From contig VXAI01000021.1 in the NCBI GenBank assembly GCA_013399305.1, positions 3,328,881-3,392,880 on the forward strand: a stretch of 64,000 bases of DNA, given 5' to 3'. Shown here piece by piece: positions 1 to 12,800 of the stretch. Below the pieces are notes generated by a model, which was given only the letters and a program-made list of their open reading frames with translations, did no database searches and had not been told where the DNA came from. Position numbers and translations under genes: made by a program. The stretch is from Rostratula benghalensis (lineage: Eukaryota > Chordata > Aves > Charadriiformes > Rostratulidae). The first letter of the stretch is position 1. Every line of letters begins with the position of its first letter.

Positions 1-2247
1 TCCAAAAAGCATTTCTAATAATTTCTTCCCAGATTATATAAACCATCTAGAAAAGGAAGTTATATGAAAAAGATATATGAAGTGAAATATTATCACAAAA
101 CATTTACAGTAAAACAAGTAGTGAAATGTATTAAATTGCTTCTGTAATTCAGTTCCCTGGTCTAGTATCTCCTCTGGACATAATTAATTTTTTAAAAATT
201 GGGGTGGTGTTGCAGGCGGAGTAAATACAAAACAGTTTTATGAATTTCAAATATATTTCCTGTCGTGCCATACTGAAGAGAATATTGCCTAAATTGTGTG
301 GGATATATCTGTTTCTGTGCCTGTACAGAAACCATTACACTGATCTGTAATGGTATTCTGGCTTCCAGTGCCTAAATTCCCATTTCCTGAAACAAGACCT
401 GGATCCTTAGAAATTAACCCAAGAGAAGATTTTACTTGCACTATTGGCAGTATTTTTTGATTGCAGAGCAGAATTTTCTTCTTACGTTTGAGCCTTAAAT
501 ATGTAACTTGTAAGTACAGTCAGCTGAAAAATGCTGTATAGATTTTGAGAGCCATATGCAGACCTTACACGTGCTAAACACACAAGCAAGCTGTTGCATA
601 ATGATGAAACAAGAAAAACGTAGCCATGGCCTATTTTTCTCTTTCATTAATTACTAACACCGATATCCCCTTTCTCCCTGAAAGAAATTCACAATGAAAT
701 ATTAATAGCAACAAACTGTTGAATAAACATCTGCAGATGTAAGCAGGAGCCACTAAGCTTGAATAAACACTCAGAACAAGAAAAGTGAGTATTAATAATA
801 AAGTTCAAAAATTACCAAGAAAAGGCATCGTAAAACTAATCTTGGAAATTATACTGAATTTTCAGCAGGTATATTTTTGAGGAAGTAATACAATCTTTTG
901 CTTTCTTTAGGAGTAAAAAAGAACCTGTCTCCCTCTGCTGGTTTTCAGAGAAAAATAAAGTTTATAGGCACTAAAAGTCATAGCTGAAATTTTGATACAA
1001 ATTACCAGATGTTCTAGAATTAGGGCTCAGAACTCATTGCCTTTAAATACACAATAGTCACCTTGAGGAGATTAGAAGTACCTGTCTTCATTAGCTGAGG
1101 TTTGTCATATTTTTGTAGTAGTTACTCTGTTTAAACTAGCAGTTTCTCAGTATATTTCATGTGATTTCTTTATGTGCGTATATTTAAGAAAAATATAACT
1201 TAGGATAATTTTAAACTGTTCAGCCTTTAACTCGAATATCATGTAGCTATCCCGAAGGGCAGCCTAATATTGGAGTTGTAAATGTAGATGCATAATTTTT
1301 CTTTCCCGCATAGTCCGAGTTACTGTACTTTGTAATTCAAATTAAGCTTTTTTGTTTCAAATAGGAGTTTCTAAACTGCTCCATAAATATAAGTCGCAGG
1401 CCATAAGGCTTTTGGAGGCCACATGCACAAGAATAGCTACAGTGCTGAGCGTAGCTTGCCAGTTAAGACAGCTGCATGAGGTTTCTCTGAATTGTGCTGG
1501 GACTTGGTGCTGAGACTGGCTGCTCCGGGATGGGGGATCGCACCCGGCCAAGAAGCAGCATTGCCCACCCTGCCGAGCTGTGAGCCCCCACACTGCCGTT
1601 CCCCCAGATCGCCCCACAAAGCAGTGAGACACCCACACATTGTCTGTGCCAAGGAGAGTGTATCAGCAGGACAGGAACTTTGTGTTGCAATCCCCACCCC
1701 GATGAACAAATGTTGGGGAATTTCCATGGAACAGATGCGCTGCACAAAGTAGGTACCGTGTTCTGGTACATGTATCTGCAAAGAGCTTTTTGTCCTTACA
1801 ATATGCTCCAGCTTCCTATTGTCAGAGGAAACTTATTTGTCATTTAATAATCCCTGTGCTTCTACTAACAACTTCTCATTCACAAAAAGGATACTCTAAC
1901 AAGAGACATCAAATTTATTCCATTCAATTAGTAAAAGGCAAGTAGCAATTAGATTAATGTGTTCATCTGTTAAATTTGGAAGGCTTACCTAAATGCACTT
2001 TCAGCTGAGAAGAGGAATAAGACAATTTTGTTTTTAAAGTGATTTGGGTGTTGGGTTTTTTGTTGTGTTTGTTTTTACTTCCTATGTGTTATCTTCACTG
2101 AACCACTTCGTTTCGCTTTGTTACGTGTAGCTGTCCTTTTGATCTGAGTATACATCAAGCTTCCTTGTATCCTAAGTATTGTTTTAAAAGGCATCTCCCA
2201 GATGCAGTCTGTGTATTTCCAGTTAAAACCAGTGTCACTAAAGTCAG
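1..2247. other. AT-rich non-coding flank
   Basis: No coding exon or RNA gene is recognised on either strand. Open frames here are short and unlike known proteins. A GC-richer patch at about 1490-1740 stands out from the AT-rich surroundings but matches nothing I know. By analogy with human gene order, this stretch could be the first intron or flank of NUCB2 on the minus strand; that is inference only. Confidence 0.5.
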
Positions 2248-2882
2248 TGTTGAGACTTAACCCCAGCAAGCAACGAAGCACCACACAGCCACTCATTCAC
2301 TCCCCCCGATGGGATGGGGGAAAGAATTGGAAGGGTAAAAGTGAGAAAATTCACAGGTTGAGATAAAGACAGTTCAATAGGTAAAGCAAAAGCTGTTCAC
2401 AAAGCAAAGCAAAACAAAATGAGGAATTCATTCACTGCTTCCCATCAGCAGGCAGGTGTTCAGTGTTTTCTAGGAAAGCAGGGCTCCATCACACATATTG
2501 GTTACTTGGGAAGACAAATGCCAGCACTCCAAACATGTGTGTTGTCATGTGTGTCGTCGTGGTGCCCCCTCCCCGCCTTTTCTTCTTCTTCCCCCAGCTT
2601 TATATGTTGAACATGACATCGTATGGTATGGAATATTCCTTTAGTCAGTGGGGGTCAGCTGTCCCAGCTGTCCCCCTCACAACTTCTGCACCCCCAGCCT
2701 GCTCTCACACCACTGGTGGGGTGGGATGAGAACCAGGAAGGGCCATGAGGCTGTGTAAGCACTGCTCAGCAAGAACCAAAACATCCCTGTATTATCAACG
2801 CTCTTGTCAACACAAATCCAAACCAAAGCCCTGTAGTAGTACTGTGGAGAAAATTAACGCTATGCCAAACAAAATCAGCACA
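2248..2882 (-). mobile_element. Solo LTR of an avian endogenous retrovirus (ERVL-like)
   Basis: Read on the minus strand, the block begins TGTGCTG (at 2882) and ends CTCAACA (at 2248), giving the TG...CA ends of an LTR of about 635 bp. A TATA-like ATATAAAG lies at 2598-2605 on the minus strand. The position where this family usually has a polyadenylation hexamer (about 2370-2380) reads ATTGAA, so it is probably mutated. The flanks are GTCAG (2243-2247) and GTTAG (2883-2887), a 5-bp target duplication with one mismatch; 5 bp is typical of ERVL-type integration. No gag, pol or env coding sequence adjoins it, so it looks like a recombined solo LTR. The family assignment is from memory of a common bird repeat; no search was run. 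Confidence 0.75.
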
Positions 2883-5600
2883 GTTAGTTATACAACTTGA
2901 TTTGATTTTTGAGTATGTTGTGTTGGAATTCCTTTGTGAAGTTGGAGTATCGGGGTAGTGAGTGCAAGACATGCTTTCCCCAAATGTTTGACCAGATTCT
3001 CTCATGTTTATTCTGCCTGTAGTATAAAATTTAATTTTAATAAAAATATTACTTAATAAAATGCTGCTTGTCTACCTGCAACACACTTTTTAAACATGAC
3101 ACGGCTTTACCAAGTGTTTCCTGAAAACTATGAGAGCAACTGCAGCGTTTGGTGAACGTATCACAGAGAACGTACATAGGAGCGAAGTAGTGAGAGGCTG
3201 CCAAGACACACACCTCATGCATTACATTTACACAGGCATATTAATAACTTCCTGTATAAGAAATACTTTAAAACTGACGTCATGTTTTCACGCGGGAATG
3301 TGCAAGTTGTAATTACCCATTCATAAGCAAGTCTGCAGGCTATGTCATTGTTCCCTTCACTGACTCAACTGTCCAGGAGATACTGTCGTTTTACTTAGAA
3401 GCTGGGCTTCCAGTGCCAAGCACTTATCTCTACCAAAGCAGAACTCTTTTGGCTGGTAAGCTATGGAGAGTGCTACGTGGCATCTGATACACAAGTGCTG
3501 TTTCTAAAACTGGCTGGTACTGCTTCTAGAGCACACCTGATAATTGGTATACACTTAATGTGAATGTAGCTGAGAAACTTGAAAGGGGAGGCAAAAGTAC
3601 AGAGTTGCTCTTCAGTGTAATGGGTGAAAGCCGAGGAAGGAATGGCATATGCAGTTTGTAATTTAGTGTGATAAAAGCAATTCAGTACCTGTTCAACATG
3701 AAGTGGAATTGGGGTTTTATGCAGTCCTTCATAACCTAGAATATTTTGCAAAAATTACATACTGCTGAACAGGATGGGCTTGAATTATAAAAATAAATAT
3801 AAAATAGCAGGAAAATCTGGAGGTTGGTTAGTCAGTCATGATCTTGTTGAAATCATTGGATATGGTAGCTGCCATTAATTCAGGCTAAGCAGACTAATGC
3901 TCCTTTGGTTAGTGATGGGTGAAACACAGCCAAACAGTTGTGGCCAGTGAGTCGGAGGTGTAATCCAGAACAATTTAATGTGACTAACCCGTGTGTGAGG
4001 GGGAAGGCAAGCACAAACACCATGGGAACTGGTTTGTACCAGGAGGTGCTGGTCTGGTTGAGAACCCAGTAAGAAAGGCACTCTGCTTCTGCTGGGTATC
4101 ATTCAAACTGCTGTTTATCAGAGCCAGCACTGTGAAGACAGAAAGGATGGTATAGATAATCTTGCATCCCTGTAGGTGCTGGGAACCCTCAGTTGTGCAG
4201 CATCGAACAGGAACAGCACACTCTGCAGACCCCATCCATATAAAGGCTTTCCCATGTCAGTCATTGTAGGATTTTCTTACAAGAAAACAATTCTGTCCAT
4301 CATTTCTCCTCCCAGACAGAAAGGGTGTTCACATGGGAACCTCTTGCTGCACTTTTAGATAAAGGCAAGGACGCGCAGGGGTGTAATTGCTGGTACCCAG
4401 TGGGAGTTGCCTGCAGATTCCCATTACGATGATCCACAAAGTTTATTCTATGGCCAAGGGATATGCACAAGCACAACACGGGTTTGAAGGCCAGGCTGGA
4501 CAGGCAGCACAGCACAGGTCTCTGTCTAGTTGTTGTGTGGGTCACCAACTCCTCCACGTAGAGTGGTCTCCTGGCCGGTGTCACTACTGGAGCCCAGCAG
4601 AAAAGGTGGTCAGGAGACAGGACTGCCAGGACAAAAAAATCTAAAATGCAGTCTGGAAAACAAGTGTATTTGGACAGACTGCCTGTAAAGAGACCTGGAC
4701 CTTGAGAGCAAAGTAGGTTTCTACTTTAGAAGCATCAGCTTCTACTGATGCTTTGTGTTCAAAATTGGAGCAGAATTGGCTTACTGAGTGTCAGTACCAG
4801 AATGGCATTATCAATTCCTCCCCTTAGTAACTGACAACCTGAAAAAGTCATGATAGCTTAGTAACAACTCTGGTAATTTTTGAAATCTGTGTAAGTAAAG
4901 AATCATGCCTACGATGCTTCTACAGGAACACAATTTGTGTCTGCCTTCAAAGTCTCCATTGTGCTCTTGTTGAAGTCACCTGCAAGGGCTTGCATTGACC
5001 TCAAGATTTAATCTGACAGAAAATGCTTAGATGCTAAAATGGTGGGGTTTAATACATAATCACAAAGAAAAATGTCACTGCTAGCAATGTATTTGTGACT
5101 CATTTTTATTAATTCATTTCTATTGTAGCTTCTGAACTGACACTTTTTCATGTGTCTTCTATGCTTCAGTAAGCGTTCTGTGTCTTTTGGAATTCTGTGT
5201 GCTAAAAGTGCTGAATAAAATACCACAAGGCATAAACTGAATTCTTCGGTTATTTGAAGCAATATCCCCTGAATGGACGGAACACAAAGTTATTCTCTCT
5301 GGAATTCTTTTGCATCTACATTAAAAATGATATTGTTACTTTTAAATGCCCATTACAACTTTTAATTTGATCTTACGAAAGGCCCATTGTCTAAACTTTG
5401 TATAAAATCCCACATGCAATACTTCTGAGCATACTCAAATCATTACACTCTTTTGAAGCTATTGTGAAGGTCAAACCAAAATATTGTCTCTTCGGAACGT
5501 GTTGGTATGTCAGGAAGGCTGGAGTTGACAACAGGGATCAGCCCGGGCCAAGCAATGTAGTTTCTGAAGTTAAATTAAGCAAAATTCCGTTCAGCGGAAC
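2883..5600. other. Non-coding flank upstream of the PIK3C2A CpG island
   Basis: No exon could be supported on either strand. The segment 3880-4640 is somewhat GC-richer and could be an old repeat, but I do not recognise it. The rest is AT-rich and unremarkable. Confidence 0.45.
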
Positions 5601-6189
5601 ACGTTGTTCCAAACCCCTGGAGTCGTCAACGGGCAAGTGAACAACCAGACCCCGTTGCTGCGGAGCACCCTCGGTTCACCGGCGTCACTTCTCAAGCTCT
5701 TCCTCCCCTGTGTTTTCTGTTCCCGGCGGGCAGGGGCCGTACCCTTCCCCCGCGGCAGGCGGCGGAGGAAGTTCGCTGTCTCTGCGGCTCAGCTCCTGCC
5801 TCCCCCACCGACATTTCTGGTGCGTTGTGCAAGTTTCCAGTCATGCCGAGCGTTCTTAGGAAGATGGGGCGATAAGGGGAGGAAATGACGGAGAGTCACC
5901 TCAGGGCCACCCAGCCCCCGCGCCCGTGGCCGTGGCCGAAGGGGCCCCCGACCGCTACAGCGGCGGCCCGTCCACCCAGACCCCCACCAGCCGCTAACGG
6001 CCCCTTTCCCCTGCCGGGGGACCGACCCCGCGCCACCGGCTGGGCTCCTCCTGAGGGCAGGCGGCGACAAGGGACAGGTGAGGTGGCCGCCGGCCGGGCG
6101 CCCGGGGTAAGCTCGGAGTGAGGCGGCCGGCACCGCGCCCCGCCCCTCCCCCGCCCTTCTCCTCAGGGCCGGGGCCGGAAGTGAGCGCA

Positions 6190-6298
6190 CGGCGGCGGCG
6201 GGAGGGGGCTGCCTCCAGGCTGGCGCGCGCGGTCTCGGTGGCGGCGGGAGGAGGGAAGAAGGGAAATGGCCGCAGCTGCGGGGCAGCGGCGCTGCGAG
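6190..6298 (+). other. PIK3C2A: PIK3C2A exon 1 (5' UTR), start approximate
   Basis: The exon end is placed at GCGAG|GTAGGC (donor 6299-6300), the best donor just downstream of the ETS site. The next coding exon begins with 5' UTR at 17878 and has an in-frame stop at 17907 upstream of the start, so at least one upstream non-coding exon is required. The 5' end is a guess from the promoter motifs. Other donors are possible, for example at 6077 and 6109. Confidence 0.5.
6266..6298 (+). promoter_or_regulatory. Upstream ORF start in the PIK3C2A 5' UTR
   Basis: An ATG at 6266 has G at -3 and G at +4, a strong start context. It reads 11 codons (MAAAAGQRRCE) to the exon 1 donor. If spliced to 17878, it continues ATC TGC TAA, giving a 13-codon ORF that ends at 17886, before the main start. 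Such a uORF would be expected to lower translation of the kinase. This depends on the exon 1 boundary being right. Confidence 0.45.
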
Positions 6299-9200
6299 GT
6301 AGGCGCGGGGAGCCCCCCCCGCCGCTGGATGGTGGGACCAGGCTGGGGCTCTGCTCTCTGTCTGCGCTTCGCCCCTCTCCTCCGTCTTCGCGGCCTCCGG
6401 GCGCTCTCCGCTGCCGGCTCGGCCTTGGTGCCGCTCCGGGCCCGGGGGTGGCCGGTGCGGCACGGCACCTGCGAGCGGCGAGGCCCGGGCCGCGGTGGCG
6501 GGTGGGCAGCGGGGCCGGGGTCAGCCTCGTCTGCGCCGGGAGGCGGCGGAGGTGCTGCCCGCTGGAGGTACACGGTGGGGTAACTCCCAGTCTGAAAACG
6601 GTGGAGCGAAGCCGGTTCTGACAGGGAAGGGTTCTGACATCCCGGGGAGTCCTGGGGAGCCGCTGGCTCTTCGTGGCTTTCCGGGTTTCGGAGGTGGTTT
6701 TTGTACCTGAGGGTGAAGTCTTCGGGGGGCGGCAGGTGACTGTCACCTGGCGCCGGGCAGGATTTCGGGAGCCGAAGCGCTTGCCCTGTGTGTGTGTGTG
6801 GGGGGGCTTGATTGTCGCCACAGAGACTCGTCAGGTTGTCATTCCCTTTTTATTCTCCCTCCTGTTGGCCTTTTGGACGGGTTAACTAACCGTGGGTTGG
6901 TGTGTTACCCTGGTTCCACAGAAGTTAGCTGTTGACAAAGCTGATCCTTAAACAGCTCTGCTGTTTCCTCCAGGAGCTCTTGGGATATTAGTAGTAATAC
7001 AAGAAAGCGTGTAGCTGGTTTACTCTTCTCAACTTGGTGGAGTTTATTATTCTGCATCAGCAAAAAAAAATAGGTATACCTGCATTTTCGCATAGTAAAG
7101 TTAAGTTCATCTGGCGTAGGGGGGAGATGCAGAGGTTGTAATAACAACCTCACATATTTAAGGCAAATCTTTTCCGAAGGGAACTGAAAATGCAAGAAGA
7201 AATGTGTGATGTTTGTAAAAGATGTTGTGCAATAGTAGTGATGGATGAGTTTGAAGAATCCAAAGGGAAGCACAAATAGGTCAGAAAGAACGAAATCTGA
7301 CAGACAAAAGCATTTTGTTAGTTGGTTTTGTTAGCTTTTGAAGGTGGTTGTGTCCTTCGATCCCCCAACACTGAGAGTGGGCCTGGAAAAAACTTCCTTT
7401 GTGCATCTGGGAGGAAGAGAAGTTGATTTAATTGGGTTTGTTTACTCCAGGGTTAGGGGAATGAAACTATAATGCCTACTAAGTTAACTTCCAAAAAAAA
7501 CCTGTAAAAAACTGAAAACAAGTTGAAGTAAAACAAGTAAGAATAAATAGGCAGTGAAAGAAAGTTGCATGAGAGATAACAGCAGGGGGAGAAAGCACAG
7601 AGAGAACGAAAGTAACAAGTACTTGAAGTTCAATGGTCTTTTGTTGGGGGTAAAAAAAAAAAAAACTTGCCAAAAAAGTAATAAACTATTTAGAGAATTC
7701 TCAGATCTTTTGCTATGTTAGAACAGCCTTCTACATCAACATGCTGGTTTATAAAAAAAAATACTTAGGAGGTCGCAAGAAAGATTTAAAATTCTGATTG
7801 ATTTAATAAAATAGATTTGTCCTGTTTAATTACAATATTATAGTAATCCTGATTTACAAACTTCAGGTTTCTCTTTCCTTTTGGAATATTACTGTCATCA
7901 TTAATAACTCAAATATAAAGGTTCATTAGTAGAGATAATTAATGTATATAAAGATAAATTGATGATTTAGGGTTTTTTTAATAGCTCTCCATGTATCAAC
8001 AAAGAAAATTAAATGCATTAAATGGAAAACAATGCATTTCAAACTGTGAAGTAAAAAAATCTTTTCTGAATTTGTGTTCCTCAGTTTCTTCTCAAACTAA
8101 GTTAACTCGAAACTGCTGATATTTCTTATTCAATGCTGCTATTGTACCTGCTACTTAACTGAAGAAAATGGATTTAAAATGTTGCTTAAAAAATAAAAAT
8201 GTTGAGGTGATGTTTTGGGGGCTGGGGTTTTTTTTTGTTATTGTTGTGTTAGGCTTTGATGTGGGACCAAATCCAGACCAGTATGGGGACGTCTAGAAAA
8301 CTCAATGTGAGACGAGAGCAGTATTGCATGTTGTTTGTCTTTAAAGTCTTGGACAATCATCAGGCTACCCTGTGGAAACTAAAAATGACAATAAATAAAC
8401 ATTGATGGGACAATATAAGCATAATGCTAACATGACTAGAATTCATAAAATACAGTATGTGTTTCGAGGTAGGTAAGCCTTAGTGACATTCAGATAATGG
8501 TCTTCCATTTTTTATTTTAGAAATATTCCCTTTTAGTGTCTGCAGTTAGTCCAATAGTTACTATGGTATATATTTATTTTTAGAATAGCACAACAAACTT
8601 AAAAATGAAAGTATAGCGCAATTGTGAATTGTTTGCTTTGTGGAAGTGTAACTGTAAACATATTCCTGTATTTTAAGTAGGAGACGTGGATATGTACTTA
8701 CTTACCAGAACCAGAGTTCAGTTTTTATCAGCAGTAGTCAATAACATCAGTCATCTAATTCAGCATTCATCCAGCCCCTTTGTACATGCGAAGGTTGCTA
8801 TGATGTCAGTTTTTGCAGAAGAATGCAGAAGTTGTTTCCAGACTGGACAAGTAAGTGAAGGAGGAAATGTTTCAAAGCATGCCAGTAATGATAAGCCTCA
8901 CTGAAACTATAAAAGATTTAGAATAAAATATTTTCCTCAAAGCTCACATTAAGAAAAAAAAAAAAAAGTTTTGAAAAGTATAGCTTTCATCTCTACCTTA
9001 CTAGAAATGCAACCTGAAACTGTTTGTTCAGACTAAGTTTAATTTGTTCCGAGTGGTGGACACTTCAGAGTGCTTTCATTGAGGAAACTGAGCAAAATTA
9101 AGTAGAGAGAGAAGCTATGTCTGCATATTTAATGTAATTTTCATGTGTATGTCATTGAAGTACTACTTGAAAAAATACCACTCACAATAAAACAGCTGTA

Positions 9201-9558
9201 CTTGGAAACTAGCAGTGTGTAGTGAATGAGGACCTCATGGTGTTTGTGTTAAGAGTATGTCACTAGTTCAGATCTAGAGGTTGGTTACCGCATAATGACC
9301 TAGGTGAAATAATTTGGTCCATAAAGAGTTTGAAGCTTGTAGGTTTCAATATTGTAGTTGATATTAATAGCTATAGGAGACACACCGAGAACAGGTCATT
9401 GATAACTGATACAGTCTGCTGCTTAGGTTGTAGTCACAGCAGAAAAACAGAGGGTGGTGACAGGGCTGAGCTGTAAGGTGAGTGCAGAAAGTTTACATGA
9501 GTTCAGAATACAGATGGACAAATTCCTGGAGGGAAAGAGAAGATCTATCAGGGGTCTT

Positions 9559-9812
9559 AGAATCATAGAATCATTCAGGTTGGAAGAGATCCTTGGGATC
9601 ATTGAGTCCAAGCATCTGCTCTGCTCTACAAAGTTCTCCCCTACACCATATTCTCCAACACCACGTTTAAACGACTCTGAAACACATTTCGGGATGGGGA
9701 TACAACCCCCTCCCTGGGCAGCCTCTTCCAGTGTCTAACCACTCTTTACTCTTTCTGTGAAAAATTCTTTTCTAATGTTCAGCCTAAACATACCCTGTTG
9801 CAGCTAATCTTA
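9559..9812 (-). mobile_element. CR1 LINE fragment, 3' end, antisense
   Basis: The left edge carries the CR1 terminal pattern in reverse (AATCATAGAATCAT), followed by GGTTGGAAGAGATCC. The body has the usual antisense CR1 3' landmarks, including 'CCTGGGCAGCCTCTTCCAGTG' near 9713-9733. CR1 ends in ATTCTATGAT-type repeats, so the element lies on the minus strand with its 3' end at the lower coordinate. It is heavily 5'-truncated, as CR1 copies usually are, and non-coding. Confidence 0.9.
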
Positions 9813-12800
9813 ATAGGAGGGAAGTTACCTCAGGATTCAGGAAGTCCTTGAGTAGCAAATTAGTGGAGACTAGAAGAGTATTTTGAGGAAGTGTCATTAC
9901 ATGCTTGCCTTGGTTTAACTTTTTCATCTGCATTTCTGAAGCCATCCTTAGAGACAAGTTAAGGACAAGATGAACCTTTGGTCTAACTGAGTATAGCCAT
10001 CCTGTTCAGTTTTCTACAGGTGTAATGTTTAAGGAAAAAAACAAATGTAATGATTGAATCAATACATCTAATAAGCTTTTAGTTTTTTTCTAATGTATAA
10101 AGCAAAAAGGTACATGTGAACAGTGTATTTGTTCTGTCAATTAATAATCAACAATTCTACTTAATACTTTCATAAATAATAGGGTTTATGACCAAACAGT
10201 ATTTGCTGGTTATAACTGAAACTGTGCAGATTTCCTGCCTGAGGGGAAAGTCATCTGCTGAAGCAAGTGGTAGAAATAATTTGGCCACTGCAGCAGAATT
10301 GCATTTGGTGAGACTGGTGGGTTGATACTAATACAGTGATACAGAGTTAAACCCGGGACAGAGCTGTGGTGACACGGGTTTGTCTCCCTGCTCTACCAAT
10401 AGTTATGATGATGTTTCATTGAAGGTATATACTGTGCACTGCTGCACAGGGAGTAGAGTAGGATCTGTGTGGGGGAGGATTGTTTTCATCTCCATGTTAG
10501 TAGCCACTGGACATTGCATCTTGAACTTCCTGCATTTTGCTGCAGTTTGAATGCTTTGTAATGTTTGCACGATATTTGCAGGACTTCCTTCAGACATGTA
10601 ATATAAGAAAATTTGGAGTGTTCCCATGATCCTCCATCTGTGCTGTAGAATGTTATGAAAGTATACAGAAGGTGTATATGCATCTCTATTGGGGTAATTA
10701 AAGCAGACAGCACAAATATTATTTTCCTCTTTTCTCTGTCCTCCCCACCCTTTAGCCCCTTTCTGGATTTTTGGTTGAATTAGTTATATATTTTAAAATG
10801 CCTGCTTTCTGCTTGGCACCACTAGTATTGGGATTAGCAGAAGTACTAGTATAGATAGATGCTCCAGGTAATTTGTCCCGCTCTGTGATCAGGCCTGCAC
10901 TGTATGAGTAACAAAAACTTTGTCTGCAATGTTGCTGCCTGGATAAAGCCCCAAACACCCTTGTCTCCTTCTTGAAGCTGAGCCTGATTTGAGCAGACCC
11001 TTCAGGTCTTAATTGTTCTGAAAAAGTGGTATTCCAGAGTAAAATTATCTTAAATCATGGATATACTGACCAAATTATTCAGTTGGGTAATCAAAATATT
11101 TGGGGCAATGGTACTACTTGAAAAATAAAAATTCAAACCTTTAAACAGTAGCTAATATTGATTCTGTGTGCAATAGTTTGTATCACATGAGTGTTTTCAA
11201 GTACCCTTTTGAAAAGAAGGGTTGGTGGAAAAGAGTGGGAAGTGTAAGGGTGACGTGGAGAAAAGCACAACTTTAGAGGTGGCTGAGAAGCAAAAGAACC
11301 AGTAAATCTTTTCTTTTTTTAAAGCAAACTTCGGAAACAAGAGTGGGTATGAAAGCATTATTCTGTAAGGAGAAGCATTGCAAAAGAACTAAAATTCTTA
11401 GCCTTTGTCAAACAATGCTGGTAATAGGCTTGGCTGTAAGGCATGGAAAAAAACCAAAAACATTGGCCAAATGTATCAGAATGAAACAGCCTGGGATGTC
11501 ATCAGTTTCATTATTACTTTTTCTGGTGTCTGCCTCTAGAAAATACTGTGCAGGAACAAAACTGCAGGTACGTTGTTAGATGCTAAAGTTAGTGAATAGT
11601 TCTGTAGCTCATGAAATGAATGGTGTTTCCTGTTGATTTGTGTCTTCAACTGGTTGGCTTTAAGGACTTCTTGCCATGATTCAAGCATTTATAAAGATTA
11701 TGCTGATAATAAATCCATGGTGTCCAATAATATGAGTTTATGCTACTGCTTTATTCTGCCTGTGACACTCAATGTTCTTGGCAGTGTTAGGGTGCTTGTT
11801 TTCTATGAAACTTATACGGAATTCAGTTAAGACACCCTATCTCTTCAACAGGCTTAACTGAAGTGGTGACTGGGTTCAGAATTTGAGGGGGGGGGAGTGT
11901 AACAGCACAAATATGCTGAAGAAACTTGTAAACATGCTGTATTAAATCTGCGTGTATCCACATCTACTGGTGGATTAGCTTGCAGTGGCTAAAGGTGCAA
12001 ATCACTGGCTCAAGAAGGGGGGAGTACTCGTGGCAATGGAAAACCTGTGAGTAGCTGTAGCTGCCTGCCCTAAGATTTGGCTGGAACATCACAGATACTT
12101 GCACCCTTTGTCTCTCTTGGAACATTGATAAAAAAATCAGGATTCTGTGGTTGCAAAGCATGCCATATCTAGTAAGAGTCTTCTGCACAGCTGAGGCTGA
12201 ATTTTTCAAGGGATTTGTTGCTAATATTGAAAGACCTTGAAGTGTTCCTGGAAAAGTACTGTTCTAGTACTGGAAACACCCTATTCTTACCTAGCTCTCA
12301 AGTTCAGATGTTTTGTGATGGAAATTGTACTGTTTAGATGTAAATGAAATTTCAAAATCCGAGTTAAGAGATACAGTTGCTGTTCTATTTATGAGCTGGA
12401 TAATTTGAGTGAAACAGAATGGAGTGCTGGTTCAGAGTTTGTGCCCAATTAAAAACTGCACCTATATTTAATCAAGTGAAATTGTCTTCAAAGATTCTGT
12501 AGATGCAATCCGAAACAAAGTGGATTCAATTTTTCAGGTAACCCCATCTGGAAGGGGACATTTTCTATATTTCTAAAATGGCTGGATTAAAAAGCTATCA
12601 AGTTTTTAGTGGAAAGACAGCATGCTAGAACTATATACCTGAAATACTAGCCTTTCAGGCCTACTTATTTACATGTTATTGAAAAACTTCTAATTTAAAC
12701 CTAACCATATTTTTTAAAAATACTGGATGTACTCATGACCTGGCTTCTTGAAGTATCTATTCAGTTGTTTCTCAATTTGTGGCAATCTGAATGCATCTGG

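Larger units (their letters stand above)
5640..6620. promoter_or_regulatory. PIK3C2A: CpG-island promoter of PIK3C2A, possibly bidirectional
   Basis: About 1 kb of very GC- and CpG-rich sequence lies inside AT-rich DNA. It contains an Sp1-type GC box (CCCCGCCCC, about 6138-6146) and a consensus ETS/GABP site CCGGAAGTG (6175-6183). No TATA box is evident. This fits a housekeeping promoter with a start site near 6190-6260. In human, PIK3C2A and NUCB2 are divergent neighbours, so the island may also drive a minus-strand NUCB2 transcript. No minus-strand exon could be placed. Long open frames in the island on both strands are by-products of GC richness. Confidence 0.75.

Noticed and set aside
5789..6821. 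Long open frames on both strands in the CpG island (up to 275 codons)
   Set aside because: They are Pro/Arg/Ala-rich, overlap in many frames and arise from GC-rich, stop-poor DNA. No known domain is seen.
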